NCBI RefSeq assembly: GCF_030169785.1
Contig: NZ_CP125854.1
Coordinates: 186,001-250,000, forward strand
Length of the DNA: 64,000 nucleotides
Reading direction: 5' to 3'
From: Bdellovibrio sp. 22V
GTDB taxonomy: Bacteria; Bdellovibrionota; Bdellovibrionia; Bdellovibrionales; Bdellovibrionaceae
Shown here piece by piece: positions 17,914-25,771 of this stretch. Position 1 is the first letter of the stretch. Each line of letters starts with the position of its first letter. Position numbers and translations under genes: made by a program. Below the pieces are notes generated by a model. The model ran no database searches and was not told the DNA's origin. It saw only the letters and a program-made list of their open reading frames with translations.

Positions 17914-18450
17914 TTATTTTTTTTCTCCCTCGGGAGACTTGATTTCACCGCAGGCAATACGTTTACCGGCATTGCCGGCCGGTTGGGATTTCATATCATC
18001 CGCTCTTTCGTGCAGAATCACTGAGGTTCCACCTTTTTTTAAGAGTGAATTCGCACCCTCTTTCAAAGTCACACGTGCATTCTTTTCTTCAAGATGGCCC
18101 GTCCCGTCTTTTTCTACTTTAATATTTTTCATGTCTCCTGCGTGAGGCCCGCCTTTAACGTTTCCGTGCTTCCTTTTTTCAGGATTGAAGTGATCGCCGG
18201 CGGACTTGAAGTCAGGTCCTTCACATTTTCCGTTTTCATGAAAATGCAAAGCATAAGTCCCAGGCGGGAGATCCTTGAGATTCACAATCACCTGTACGCC
18301 ATTTACTTCCTCCGTGAGATTTACATCACCCACTTGTTTTCCTTGAGCATCATTCAAGATGACGGCTACAGGTTCCAAGTGCTGTTCAGCTGCACTGACT
18401 GCACCCGTCCAAAAAAACAACCCCAACAAAAATCCACCTTTCCCTGACAT
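17914..18450 (-). CDS. sodC: Periplasmic Cu,Zn superoxide dismutase
   Basis: A 178-residue protein with a signal peptide (GFLLGLFFWTGAVSAA). Copper and zinc ligands appear as LHFHENGKC, SAGDHFNP, KHGNVKGGPHAGDM and SVILHERADDM, and the disulfide cysteines are in GKCEG and RIACGEI. It dismutates superoxide in the periplasm. A strong GGAGG lies upstream of the ATG, and one repeat copy (18480) lies just beyond. It is convergent with the ankyrin gene, only two bases apart, with no clear terminator. Confidence 0.95.
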   Translation of the reverse strand: MSGKGGFLLGLFFWTGAVSAAEQHLEPVAVILNDAQGKQVGDVNLTEEVNGVQVIVNLKDLPPGTYALHFHENGKCEGPDFKSAGDHFNPEKRKHGNVKGGPHAGDMKNIKVEKDGTGHLEEKNARVTLKEGANSLLKKGGTSVILHERADDMKSQPAGNAGKRIACGEIKSPEGEKK

Positions 18451-18641
18451 AATGACCTCCGCCCCTCCATTCTCGAGGGACCCTCGCCCGCGATACAGTT
18501 ACATCTTTGAAACCTCCGCTCGCCAATTCACACAAACTTTTCTGATTCTTTGCTTTTTTCAGAATCAAAGACCCCTTAATTGCTCCCCATTATTTCTTCT
18601 CTTACCGTTTTGTCTTCGACATCAAAAAAAGGAGTTCAGTT

Positions 18642-19595
18642 ATGCGCCAGCAGCAACGCGGATATCGCCAAAACGAACAAAGATATGGATCTTCACAACG
18701 TGGATCAAGACAGTTTGGCCAAAGCCAAAGAAATTGGGAAGAGCGCCATATGCCAGACGATATGGAAAGACAATCGTACAATGTGAGAAGTCAGCCCGGG
18801 GATTTCAATCCGGGCGAGGGTGCCAGAAATTATGGTGATTATAGAGAAGAATACCGTGGTTCGAGCCGCGATGACTGGGAGAGATCTTCTGTGGGTGCCC
18901 CACGTTCCCATGAATCTAATTACGGCCAGAACCCTTATGAAGACACTTACACTACGACGAGTGCGGGTCAATTTCCATATGGTCACACGTACGGACAAAC
19001 TTTCTCTGGAAATCGTTATCCCTACGGCCAGTCTTATCAACAGCAAGGGAACTATCCAGATTATGGCCATCCTGCCCAACGCCAGTCATATGGATCACAA
19101 GGCTATGGCTACGGCCAGGGGCAAGGGTACGAACAATCTAGAAGAGAACAATCACGCGGCTATCAACAAGACTACGGATCTAGAGACCGCTATAGCTCTA
19201 TGTACGAAGAATCACAAAGCCCTGAGAGATATTCTCAGTCCGAAAGATCGGAGCAATTCACGGGCAAGGGTCCCAAGAATTTTAAGAGAAGCGATGAACG
19301 CATCAAAGACGAAGTGTGTGAGATGCTTACGCGTGATGCGGATATTGATGCCAGCGAGATTGATGTCGACGTGAAGGAAGGTGTCGTTACACTTACAGGA
19401 ACTGTTCCTGATCGTCGCATGAAACATTTGGCCGAAGACTGCTCTGAAAGATGTTACGGAGTTAGGGATGTCACGAATCAACTTCGTGTACAAAGAGAAG
19501 GCTCTGCCGAAGCCTCTGAACGTTCCGGCGAATCTTCTCGATCAACAAAATCCTCTCGCTCATCTTACCAACAAGGCGGCCCTGTAGGTCACTGA
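18642..19595 (+). CDS. BON-domain protein with a long Gln/Tyr/Gly/Arg-rich disordered N-terminus
   Basis: The 317-residue product has no signal peptide. Residues 1-210 are a low-complexity region dominated by Q, Y, G, S and R, with repeated GYGQG, YGQ and RYS-like units, resembling prion-like or FUS-like domains that tend to phase-separate. Residues about 215-285 form a BON domain (KDEVCEMLTRDADIDASEIDVDVKEG, VVTLTGTVPDR, VRDVTNQL), normally found in exported or osmotic-stress proteins. A Ser/Arg-rich tail follows. AAGGAG precedes the start. A repeat copy is embedded at 18812. Function unknown; the domain combination is unusual. Confidence 0.85.
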   Translation: MRQQQRGYRQNEQRYGSSQRGSRQFGQSQRNWEERHMPDDMERQSYNVRSQPGDFNPGEGARNYGDYREEYRGSSRDDWERSSVGAPRSHESNYGQNPYEDTYTTTSAGQFPYGHTYGQTFSGNRYPYGQSYQQQGNYPDYGHPAQRQSYGSQGYGYGQGQGYEQSRREQSRGYQQDYGSRDRYSSMYEESQSPERYSQSERSEQFTGKGPKNFKRSDERIKDEVCEMLTRDADIDASEIDVDVKEGVVTLTGTVPDRRMKHLAEDCSERCYGVRDVTNQLRVQREGSAEASERSGESSRSTKSSRSSYQQGGPVGH

Positions 19596-19730
19596 TTCGC
19601 CAAGGCCGGGAATACCCTCCCCTCTTTCCCGGCCCATATTTTGTCCGCCATCCCTGCCCGACCCTCGCCCCTTCCCGATGCCCCTTATTCAACCACTCCC
19701 TCTTAAGGACCCCCGCCCCTTTTGCACCAT

Positions 19731-19752
19731 CGGCTTCTCAATAAAGGAGCCG
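19731..19752 (+). promoter_or_regulatory. Leader hairpin containing the RAYT ribosome-binding site
   Basis: CGGCTTCT pairs with AGGAGCCG (8 bp with one G-U) around a 6-base loop, ending three bases before the ATG at 19756. The Shine-Dalgarno AAGGAG forms most of the 3' arm, so translation may be held low, as is common for transposase genes. Confidence 0.5.
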
Positions 19753-19755
19753 AAC

Positions 19756-20352
19756 ATGGCAAAACATTTCGCATTACAAGGAAATATCTCGCACGATTTT
19801 TTCGAAACGTCTTTTGGCGGAGATCTTTCGAAAGGCAAAAGAAAGTCGCGCCGACCTCTTTCAGAGAAAGAGCCTATTCATTTGGTTTTGAAAAGTAATA
19901 AAGCTTTCGGGCGAAGGTCCCTGTTGCATCCGGTGAACAGGAAGCTTCTTCTTAAATACACGCGACGATTTGTGTTTCGTTTTCGAGTGAAGCTTTATCG
20001 TTTTGCTAATGTGGGTAATCATATCCATATCCTCATAAGAGTCCCCGATCGACAAGCGTACGTAAGCTTTATTAGTGCACTGACAGGAACTATTTCGAAG
20101 ATGATATTTAAGTCGGCTGGTATGTGGGACCTCAGGCCGTTTACTCGAGTTGCGAGTTGGGGGCGAGGGTTCAGTACGTTGAAGAGGTATATAGATCGAA
20201 ATGTCGAGCAAGGATTGCTCGTGGTGGAAATTACTATGAAGAGAGATCGGTCTTGGAAGAGGGCTGGTTTTGATGATGTGATTTGGGAGCTTCCGTATGC
20301 GGGGCGAGGATCCCCGATGAGAAGGGGTGGGGTGATGAGAATGAGGGTTTGA
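19756..20352 (+). CDS. REP-associated-type tyrosine transposase (Y1/HUH, COG1943-like)
   Basis: A 198-residue protein with the HUH motif in VGNHIHILIRVPD (His-x-His with flanking hydrophobics) and a downstream candidate catalytic tyrosine in LKRYIDRNVEQGLL, which matches the Y-x-x-x-N signature of Y1 transposases of the RAYT group. No terminal hairpins or TnpB partner are seen, so it is a solitary, domesticated-type RAYT rather than an IS200 copy. The start has AAGGAG and is chosen over an upstream in-frame ATG at 19678. Repeat copies ACCCTCGCCC lie 95 and (variant) 47 bases upstream and at 20161 and 20302 within the gene. Its 3' end overlaps the convergent YqcI-like gene by 119 bases. Confidence 0.85.
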   Translation: MAKHFALQGNISHDFFETSFGGDLSKGKRKSRRPLSEKEPIHLVLKSNKAFGRRSLLHPVNRKLLLKYTRRFVFRFRVKLYRFANVGNHIHILIRVPDRQAYVSFISALTGTISKMIFKSAGMWDLRPFTRVASWGRGFSTLKRYIDRNVEQGLLVVEITMKRDRSWKRAGFDDVIWELPYAGRGSPMRRGGVMRMRV

Positions 20353-21007
20353 GGCCGTGTTGGAAAGGGCATTGCCAGTCTGGAGGATTGTTTTTGCCAG
20401 AGAACTGGATGGACTCCCAGGTGTTGTCATACTTTTCAACCATTGGGTTTACATCGCCTTGAAAGAGTTTGTCTCTGTCGCGAATAGTTTTCACCATGGG
20501 CTCGAACTTGCCTGCCGCTCGCAAATCGCGAAACTGCTGATAAATATTGAACACTAACATTGGATACGGAAACTGCCTTGATTTTCTGGAGCTTTTTGGA
20601 TGCATTCCTACAACAAAGAAAGCGCTTCCGCCCAAGGAGAAACAGAAATCTTTGTCACGAGGATCAGAACTGAAGGCGGGATCCCATTCTGAAGAAAGTT
20701 CTTCGTGTGAAGTAAGGTAAGAAAGTTCCAGCCAAAGGCGTTTCTCAAATTCTTCTTCACTTAAATTGTCAGGTCCCTCAAAGACGGCAATATAACTGAG
20801 ATACTGCTCGCCGGTGTTTTCTTGTTCGTCACGGAATTTTAAAAGTTCTCGAGCTAACCGTAAACTTTCTGATCCAACGCCAAGCTCACCGAAGTGTCCG
20901 ACGTCGTATTCATTTTTGTTAATGGAATGAATCGCAGCAACGCAAGGATAGTTCTTGCGGTTAACAAAGCTCGTGATGAGTTCCGTAAAAGACGCCCGTT
21001 CAAGCAT
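20234..21007 (-). CDS. YqcI/YcgG family protein (GntA-like haem-dependent N-hydroxylase family)
   Basis: A 257-residue cytosolic protein. The family signatures are strong: CVAAIHSINKNEYDVGHFG near residue 22, FFVVGMHPKSSRKSRQFPYP, LVFNIYQQFRDLRAAGKFE, IRDRDKLFQGDVNPM, and the terminal CPF motif. GntA of this family hydroxylates a guanidino compound using haem; most members are uncharacterised. After CPF the frame continues for about 40 residues of Pro/Ser/His-rich sequence that is unlike the family and coincides with the overlap with RAYT, suggesting the natural stop was lost or displaced when the transposase region arrived. Confidence 0.85.
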   Translation of the reverse strand: MLERASFTELITSFVNRKNYPCVAAIHSINKNEYDVGHFGELGVGSESLRLARELLKFRDEQENTGEQYLSYIAVFEGPDNLSEEEFEKRLWLELSYLTSHEELSSEWDPAFSSDPRDKDFCFSLGGSAFFVVGMHPKSSRKSRQFPYPMLVFNIYQQFRDLRAAGKFEPMVKTIRDRDKLFQGDVNPMVEKYDNTWESIQFSGKNNPPDWQCPFQHGLKPSFSSPHPFSSGILAPHTEAPKSHHQNQPSSKTDLSS

Positions 21008-21109
21008 GCCTCTTTTCTAGGACTTGCCGCAGTCATCTTCAATTTGAATTGGAAAGGAGTGATGAATCACAAGGAAGATCCCGAAAGACCTTCCTTGTAT
21101 GACAAACTC

Positions 21110-22714
21110 TTAAGAGAAAAGACGTTTGATAAAGCCCGTGATCTTTTGGCCCAAAGATTTTTGTGCCACGACAGGAGCTGGTTTTCTATGAGGTGCACTT
21201 GCCCCCTTACGGTGCTCATGCTTTCTGTGATCCGTGCGTTTTTGATCATGACGCTTGTGTTGTGGATGATCCGCACGCTTTCCACCCTCGTGGCGTTTGT
21301 GCTCAGGACGCTCTCCACGAGCACCGCCTGGACGGCCACCGTGAGCGGTTTTTTGCTGATCACGAGGACCTTTTTCATGGCGGCGTTGCTCGCCACCGCG
21401 ACGGTCTCTGCCGCCTCCGCTTGGACGTTCACGACGTTCGCCGCCTGCTTTTGGCGCACGAGCACGATCCAATGATTTAGGATAATGACCCTCGAAATGC
21501 GATGGGAACGGCTTAAAGTCTTTCACCAATTGCTCGGTCTCGAGATAGCCCACTTCTACTTTATGTTTCAAGTAGTCTTCAATGCGCGCCAAAGCTTCAA
21601 TGTCCTTGTCGCCAACCAGTGAGAATGCTTGTCCTGTCGTACCCGCGCGGCCCGTACGACCGATACGATGAACGTAAGATTCACTGTCGTTTGGAAGTTC
21701 AAAGTTGATCACCATATCCACGCCCTTGATATCAAGACCGCGAGCCGCAACATCCGTTGCAACAAGGATATTCATATTGTTTTCAGCTTTGAATTGCTCA
21801 ATGACGCGATTACGTTGCGCTTGAGTCAGCAAGCTCGAAATCGCCATAGCAGGAATGCCATTATCGACCAAGAACTTCGCGATCTTTTCCACGCTCAATT
21901 TAAAGTTCGTGAAGATGATCGCTTGTTTTGGATTGTGGATTTTCAACAAAGACAATAAGTGCTGAGGCTTTTCTTCGTTACCTACGTGGAAGATTTGGTC
22001 TTTCACATTTTCAGCTTTTGCTTGGTCACGGCTGATATTGATTTCAACAGGCTCGGAACCGAACTGATAAGCCGTGTTCAAAACATCAAAGTTCAATGTG
22101 GCACTGAAAACCAAGAACTGACGTTCACGAGGAACTCTTTGCAAGATGTACTTCATGTCATCTTTAAAGCCCATATCAAACATACGGTCTGCTTCGTCGA
22201 AGACAATCGCGCGCACTTGTTTCAAATCAACAAGATGCTCTTTGTACAAGTCAATCAAACGCCCTGGAGTCGCGACGATGAATTCAACGCCGTTCTTCAA
22301 AGCCTCTTTTTGCTTGTCGTAACCAGTTCCGCCATAAATCGCAAAACCGCGAAGACCCGAGTCCACGCTAAGTTTGTTGATGTTGTCTTGGACTTGTTCT
22401 GCCAACTCACGCGTCGGAACCAAAATCAAAATGAAATTTTGCGGTTTCCAATCTTTGAAAGCTCTTTTTTCAATCAAAGCTTTTTGTTCTTCGCTGATTT
22501 CACCGGCAACAGGACGAGCTCTTAGAATACGCTCCATCAAAGGAATCAAAAAGGCAGCCGTTTTTCCTGTCCCTGTTTGCGCAAGGCCTGCGACGTCTTT
22601 TCCATCCAAAACCGGTGGCATTGCTTGTTCTTGGATGGGCGTGCAATCATCATAGTTCAACTTCTGGATTGCCGCTAAAATACTGGGATCTAAATTCAAT
22701 TCTGAGAATTTCAA
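21110..22714 (-). CDS. DEAD-box RNA helicase, RhlE-like, with a long basic tail
   Basis: A 534-residue ATP-dependent RNA helicase. Motifs in order: Q motif (DDCTPIQEQAMP), motif I AQTGTGKT, Ia VPTRELAEQ, Ib ATPGRLIDL, II DEAD, III SAT, then the helicase C domain with ARGLDIKGVDMVIN and HRIGRTGRAG. Residues after about 390 are a disordered tail rich in Arg, Gly, His and Lys, which in this family promotes RNA binding. The start is a TTG at 22714 with GGAG nine bases upstream. A 6-bp hairpin (TCCCAA/TTGGGA) precedes it. Probably acts in ribosome assembly or RNA decay. Confidence 0.93.
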   Translation of the reverse strand: MKFSELNLDPSILAAIQKLNYDDCTPIQEQAMPPVLDGKDVAGLAQTGTGKTAAFLIPLMERILRARPVAGEISEEQKALIEKRAFKDWKPQNFILILVPTRELAEQVQDNINKLSVDSGLRGFAIYGGTGYDKQKEALKNGVEFIVATPGRLIDLYKEHLVDLKQVRAIVFDEADRMFDMGFKDDMKYILQRVPRERQFLVFSATLNFDVLNTAYQFGSEPVEINISRDQAKAENVKDQIFHVGNEEKPQHLLSLLKIHNPKQAIIFTNFKLSVEKIAKFLVDNGIPAMAISSLLTQAQRNRVIEQFKAENNMNILVATDVAARGLDIKGVDMVINFELPNDSESYVHRIGRTGRAGTTGQAFSLVGDKDIEALARIEDYLKHKVEVGYLETEQLVKDFKPFPSHFEGHYPKSLDRARAPKAGGERRERPSGGGRDRRGGEQRRHEKGPRDQQKTAHGGRPGGARGERPEHKRHEGGKRADHPQHKRHDQKRTDHRKHEHRKGASAPHRKPAPVVAQKSLGQKITGFIKRLFS

Positions 22715-22780
22715 CTTTTACTACTCCGGTCTGAAGCTCCCAACCTACTGATCCTCTTGGGAATTGTCAAAGAGGCGGGC

Positions 22781-23596
22781 CTAAAAGCCGCCTACAAACA
22801 CTTTCAAAGTCTCGATGAAGGCCTGTGGTTGATCTGAGTGGACCCAATGACCTGCGCCCGGAATTTCGACGCCCTTAATCATTGAGTTGCTGGCCAGCAT
22901 TTTCTCGTAATTTTCGCGAGAAAGCTCCCGAGAGTTGGCCCCACGAACAAGAAGAGTCGGCACCTTCAACTGTGCGATCGCCTCCCATCGGTCTTGCCCT
23001 CGCCCCAAACGGACGGAGTCAATGATGGCTTTCTTGGAAAAACGCCAATCCACCGTTCCATTCGGCTGCTCCACCATATTCGAGTAGAAATAATTGGCCA
23101 TGACCTGAACGTTCTCGCGGGTCTTCGCCGTCTTGACGAAGTCCTCGAAGAAGTAGCGCTTGGCCTCTTCGCGTGTTGGGAAGGGCGAGGGTACCAAATT
23201 TAATAAATATTCATAATACTCGTGGGCTTGGGGGTTGTTTTCGGGGCCGATGTCCTCGATGACCAAGTGGCTGAGGTATTCGGGATATTGCGAGGCGAAC
23301 TGCAGAACATTACGGCCGCCCATCGAGTGACCGACCAAGATGAAATTATTCCACCCAAGCTCGTCGACAATGAGTTTGAGATCATGAGCATAATCTTCGG
23401 GAGTATAACCCTCTGCAGGCTGGAAAGAGCGACCGTGACCGCGTTGATCGTAAACAAGGCAGCGCTCAGAAGCCTCGAGGCCAGAGACGATCCTTCTCCA
23501 GTTTTGGCCGTAACCCATCAAGCCGTGCACGAAGATCCATTTGCGCCCGTTTTCGGGACCATAAAAATGATGATAAAAATTATTCAAGTAAGCCAT
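22781..23596 (-). CDS. Alpha/beta hydrolase (YbfF-like esterase)
   Basis: About 271 residues. The fold is shown by FVHGLMGYGQNWRR (oxyanion HG), YDQRGHGRS, the nucleophile elbow VGHSMGGRNVLQ, an acid in LLVRGANSREL and the final His in PGAGHWVHSDQP. It resembles the YbfF/MenH-like esterases, substrate unknown. The start at 23596 is family-like; a GTG at 23626 is an alternative, but codes for a repeat-derived stretch FAGGG made by a variant ACCCCCGCCC copy. An exact repeat copy lies inside at 23183. It is divergent from pcnB. Confidence 0.85.
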   Translation of the reverse strand: MAYLNNFYHHFYGPENGRKWIFVHGLMGYGQNWRRIVSGLEASERCLVYDQRGHGRSFQPAEGYTPEDYAHDLKLIVDELGWNNFILVGHSMGGRNVLQFASQYPEYLSHLVIEDIGPENNPQAHEYYEYLLNLVPSPFPTREEAKRYFFEDFVKTAKTRENVQVMANYFYSNMVEQPNGTVDWRFSKKAIIDSVRLGRGQDRWEAIAQLKVPTLLVRGANSRELSRENYEKMLASNSMIKGVEIPGAGHWVHSDQPQAFIETLKVFVGGF

Positions 23597-23650
23597 AGGA
23601 CTGCTTATACCCCCGCCCGCAAACACCCGTCATTTCACGTTTGAATTTTG

Positions 23651-24877
23651 ATGCGAAGGGATGTAGATTCAGCCCCAATGATGAGCCAGCAAAAACCCCA
23701 GCTCCACGAGGACTGGATTGATTCGTACGCCTTGAGAATAGTTCGGACCCTGCAAGAGTCTGGCTTCGAAACTTACCTAGTAGGTGGCTGCGTGCGTGAT
23801 CTGCTCGTTGGCATTCATCCTAAAGATTTCGACATTGCAACCAACGCTCTGCCAAACCAAGTCCGCAAAAAAATCCCTAACGCCTACGTTATTGGCCGCC
23901 GCTTCAAACTTGTGTTGGTAAAACGCGGAGATCAGCAATTTGAGGTTGCGACCTTCCGTCGTAATATGACGCAAGATGAACTCAACAATATGGGCGATGA
24001 ATCTGTTGAGGGCGATAACTACTTCGGCACGCGCGAAGAAGATGCGAAACGCCGCGACTTCACGGCGAACGCTGTTTTCTATGATCCCGTAAAACATAAG
24101 CTCATCGATTTCTGTGGCGGCATCCAGGACATCCAAGACCGCGTACTGCGCATGATCGGCGATCCGAAAGAGCGCTTCATCGAAGATCCCATTCGTATTT
24201 TGCGTGCGATTCGCCTTTCGCACAAATTGCATTTTTCCATTGAGTCTTCAATGCGTGCTGCAATTGCCGAATGCAGTCCTGAGTTAAAAAAATCCGTTCT
24301 ACCGCGCCGTCGTGAAGAGTGGTTGAAATTCCTACGCCTTAAAGAACCTCACTTGGCGTTCATGGAGCTTTTCGATTTGCATATTCTTGAGCAGATTCTT
24401 CCGGGCTTGCACTCTGTTTTTGTCGATCCCGTCAAAATGGAGATTTTCGAGATCCATTTAGCGCGCATCAACTCTGCACATATCGACAAGAACAATCCAA
24501 CGGAACTTTTCGCAGGCTTCATGCTTGCATTCATGAAAGCCCAATATGGCGAAGAACCTTGGAATCATGAAGAGATCCTTAACGATCCGAAACTGGCGTA
24601 TTTCATGCGCGAGGAAATGGGCATCTTTAAACAAGAAGCCTCTGTGTTTTTCAAAGCTCTGCATTTGATGAACGGACTTCATCGCATCGAAAACTACACT
24701 CGCAAAGGCGAGCGTCGACAGATGGCTTTCGTCCATAACGAAGCTTTCCCATTGGCAATGAAATTGGCCATTATGGATTATTCTCTGTCAGGCTCGAAAA
24801 TGCATTTTTGGCTTCAACAAATCGAGAAGTATCGCGCAGGAATTCCGACGAAATCCTCGCAAGAGCCCCAACATTAA
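23651..24877 (+). CDS. pcnB: Poly(A) polymerase / class II polynucleotide adenylyltransferase
   Basis: A class II nucleotidyltransferase of about 408 residues. The head domain has YLVGGCVRDLLVG, the metal-binding DFDIAT, the FRRNM and RRDFTANAVFYDP motifs, and the neck GDPKERFIEDPIRILRAIR. The wording KDFDIATNALPNQVRKKIP and VIGRRFKLVLV fits PcnB rather than CCA-adding enzyme. It would tag RNAs with 3' A tails and so promote decay. No convincing Shine-Dalgarno is visible; ATGs at 23651, 23678 and 23681 are all possible. The gene is divergent from the esterase. Confidence 0.88.
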   Translation: MRRDVDSAPMMSQQKPQLHEDWIDSYALRIVRTLQESGFETYLVGGCVRDLLVGIHPKDFDIATNALPNQVRKKIPNAYVIGRRFKLVLVKRGDQQFEVATFRRNMTQDELNNMGDESVEGDNYFGTREEDAKRRDFTANAVFYDPVKHKLIDFCGGIQDIQDRVLRMIGDPKERFIEDPIRILRAIRLSHKLHFSIESSMRAAIAECSPELKKSVLPRRREEWLKFLRLKEPHLAFMELFDLHILEQILPGLHSVFVDPVKMEIFEIHLARINSAHIDKNNPTELFAGFMLAFMKAQYGEEPWNHEEILNDPKLAYFMREEMGIFKQEASVFFKALHLMNGLHRIENYTRKGERRQMAFVHNEAFPLAMKLAIMDYSLSGSKMHFWLQQIEKYRAGIPTKSSQEPQH

Positions 24878-24921
24878 CGTTTTCATCTCATTTCAAGACA
24901 TACAAATCTTATTTTAAGCCC

Positions 24922-24987
24922 GTCTCTTGCTGAGAGTCCCATAAAGTTCGATAATAAATTGAACACCATGGAATGAGATTCGTCTCA
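24922..24987. promoter_or_regulatory. GTCTC/TGAGA dyads upstream of the REC-cNMP gene
   Basis: Two nested symmetrical elements lie in the 120-base gap. One is GTCTC-ttgc-TGAGAG near 24922-24936. The other, TGAGAT-tc-GTCTCA, spans 24974-24987 just upstream of the ribosome-binding site. The half-sites are shared with dyads near 15.8, 32.9 and 58.5 kb. Confidence 0.35.
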
Positions 24988-25001
24988 CGGAAAGGGTGGA
25001 A

Positions 25002-25757
25002 ATGGGACTCGAAAAAAAGAATACGTTTTTGATCGTCAGCGGAGATAAGACGCGAATTCAGCGTTGCACCGACGTACTTTCGCGCAATATTCCCAACTGC
25101 TCTGTCTTTCACAGCGCCGAGTGGTTTGAAACCAAATACAAACTCGACAACGTTCATCCTAAAGCCATTCTCATTGATGAATACCTCCCAAAGGGTTCGG
25201 GCTTTGACGTCGTTTCAAAAATTCTCAAAGAAAAAAACAATGACGACATTTTTATCATCATCATGTCCTACGTAGCGGATCATGATCTTTTCTCTTCCGA
25301 AGTGGCCTCGGGTCGCGTGCAGTTTTTAACAGAGCCCGATCGCGAACAGGCTTTGATGGAATGTATTTCTAAAATCGTTTCTCCCAAAAAAGACAGCAAT
25401 CAAGCCCAGTACGAATTGAAGCAACTGCAGCCAGGAGAAGTTCTTTTTAAAGAGGGTGACAGTACAGAGATCGCCTACATTGTGAAGAAAGGCAGCCTTC
25501 GCGCTTATTGTTCGGGACATGATGGCGACAAGGTCATGCTCGGCGAAATCATGGCGGGAGAATTCGTCGGAGAAATGGGCCACTTCAATCACGACCCGCG
25601 TTCAGCGACAGTCGAAGCCATCACTGAAGTCGAACTGATTGCTATTCCGCACGCGTCTTTAGACAATGTGATTTTCACCAGACCTTCGTGGGCGAAGGCG
25701 CTGGTTAAAACTCTGTCCCAACGCCTGAAGAAAGCCAACAAAGCCCTCACCGGTTAA
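25002..25757 (+). CDS. Receiver-like domain fused to a cyclic-nucleotide-binding domain
   Basis: 251 residues, soluble. Residues 1-120 look like a receiver domain: TFLIVSGDKTRIQRC, an aspartate in AILIDEYLPKGSGFDVV at the phospho-Asp place, and a terminal helix; the usual acidic pair after strand 1 is degraded (SGDK). Residues about 135-245 form a cNMP-binding beta-roll (PGEVLFKEGD, YIVKKGSLRAY, LGEIMAGEFVGEMGHFN, RSATVEAI). The phosphate cassette reads GEFVGEMGHFNHDPRSATV. No HTH follows, so it is not a CRP regulator; it is probably a c-di-GMP or cAMP-responsive adaptor. Start at the ATG after AAGGGTGGA. Confidence 0.85.
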   Translation: MGLEKKNTFLIVSGDKTRIQRCTDVLSRNIPNCSVFHSAEWFETKYKLDNVHPKAILIDEYLPKGSGFDVVSKILKEKNNDDIFIIIMSYVADHDLFSSEVASGRVQFLTEPDREQALMECISKIVSPKKDSNQAQYELKQLQPGEVLFKEGDSTEIAYIVKKGSLRAYCSGHDGDKVMLGEIMAGEFVGEMGHFNHDPRSATVEAITEVELIAIPHASLDNVIFTRPSWAKALVKTLSQRLKKANKALTG

Positions 25758-25765
25758 TGAGGGCT
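25742..25765. terminator. Convergent hairpin AGCCCTCA/TGAGGGCT
   Basis: A perfect 8-bp stem with an 8-base loop lies between the convergent REC-cNMP and oligopeptidase genes. The loop holds the TAA of the former. The T-rich tracts on either side are weak, so termination efficiency is uncertain. Confidence 0.6.
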
Positions 25766-25771
25766 CAAGAA

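Larger units (their letters stand above)
13089..23618. repeat. Dispersed 10-mer ACCCTCGCCC, ten exact copies clustered in this span
   Basis: Exact copies at 13089, 14583, 15581, 15726, 15781, 18480 and 19661 (plus orientation) and at 18812, 20161 and 23183 (reverse, GGGCGAGGGT). One-mismatch copies lie at 19709, 20302 (reverse), 22996 and 23609. Copies occur both between genes and within genes in several reading frames, and use codons (CTC, GCC, CCC) less favoured by their host genes. A random 10-mer would be expected about 0.1 times in 64 kb on both strands. Flanks are not palindromic, so they are not classical REP hairpins. The cluster is centred near the RAYT transposase at 19.7-20.4 kb. 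Confidence 0.7.

Noticed and set aside
19600..20360. A complete insertion sequence around the HUH transposase
   Set aside because: No flanking terminal hairpins, target duplications or second gene (tnpB) are visible; a solitary RAYT explains the data better.
20019..20439. Long minus-strand frames opposite the RAYT gene
   Set aside because: They are shadows of the transposase frame, rich in His, Pro and Ser with no domain, and conflict with the YqcI-like gene.
22286..22525. Plus-strand frames opposite the DEAD-box helicase
   Set aside because: The helicase motifs on the minus strand are unequivocal; the antisense frames have no domain or ribosome-binding site.
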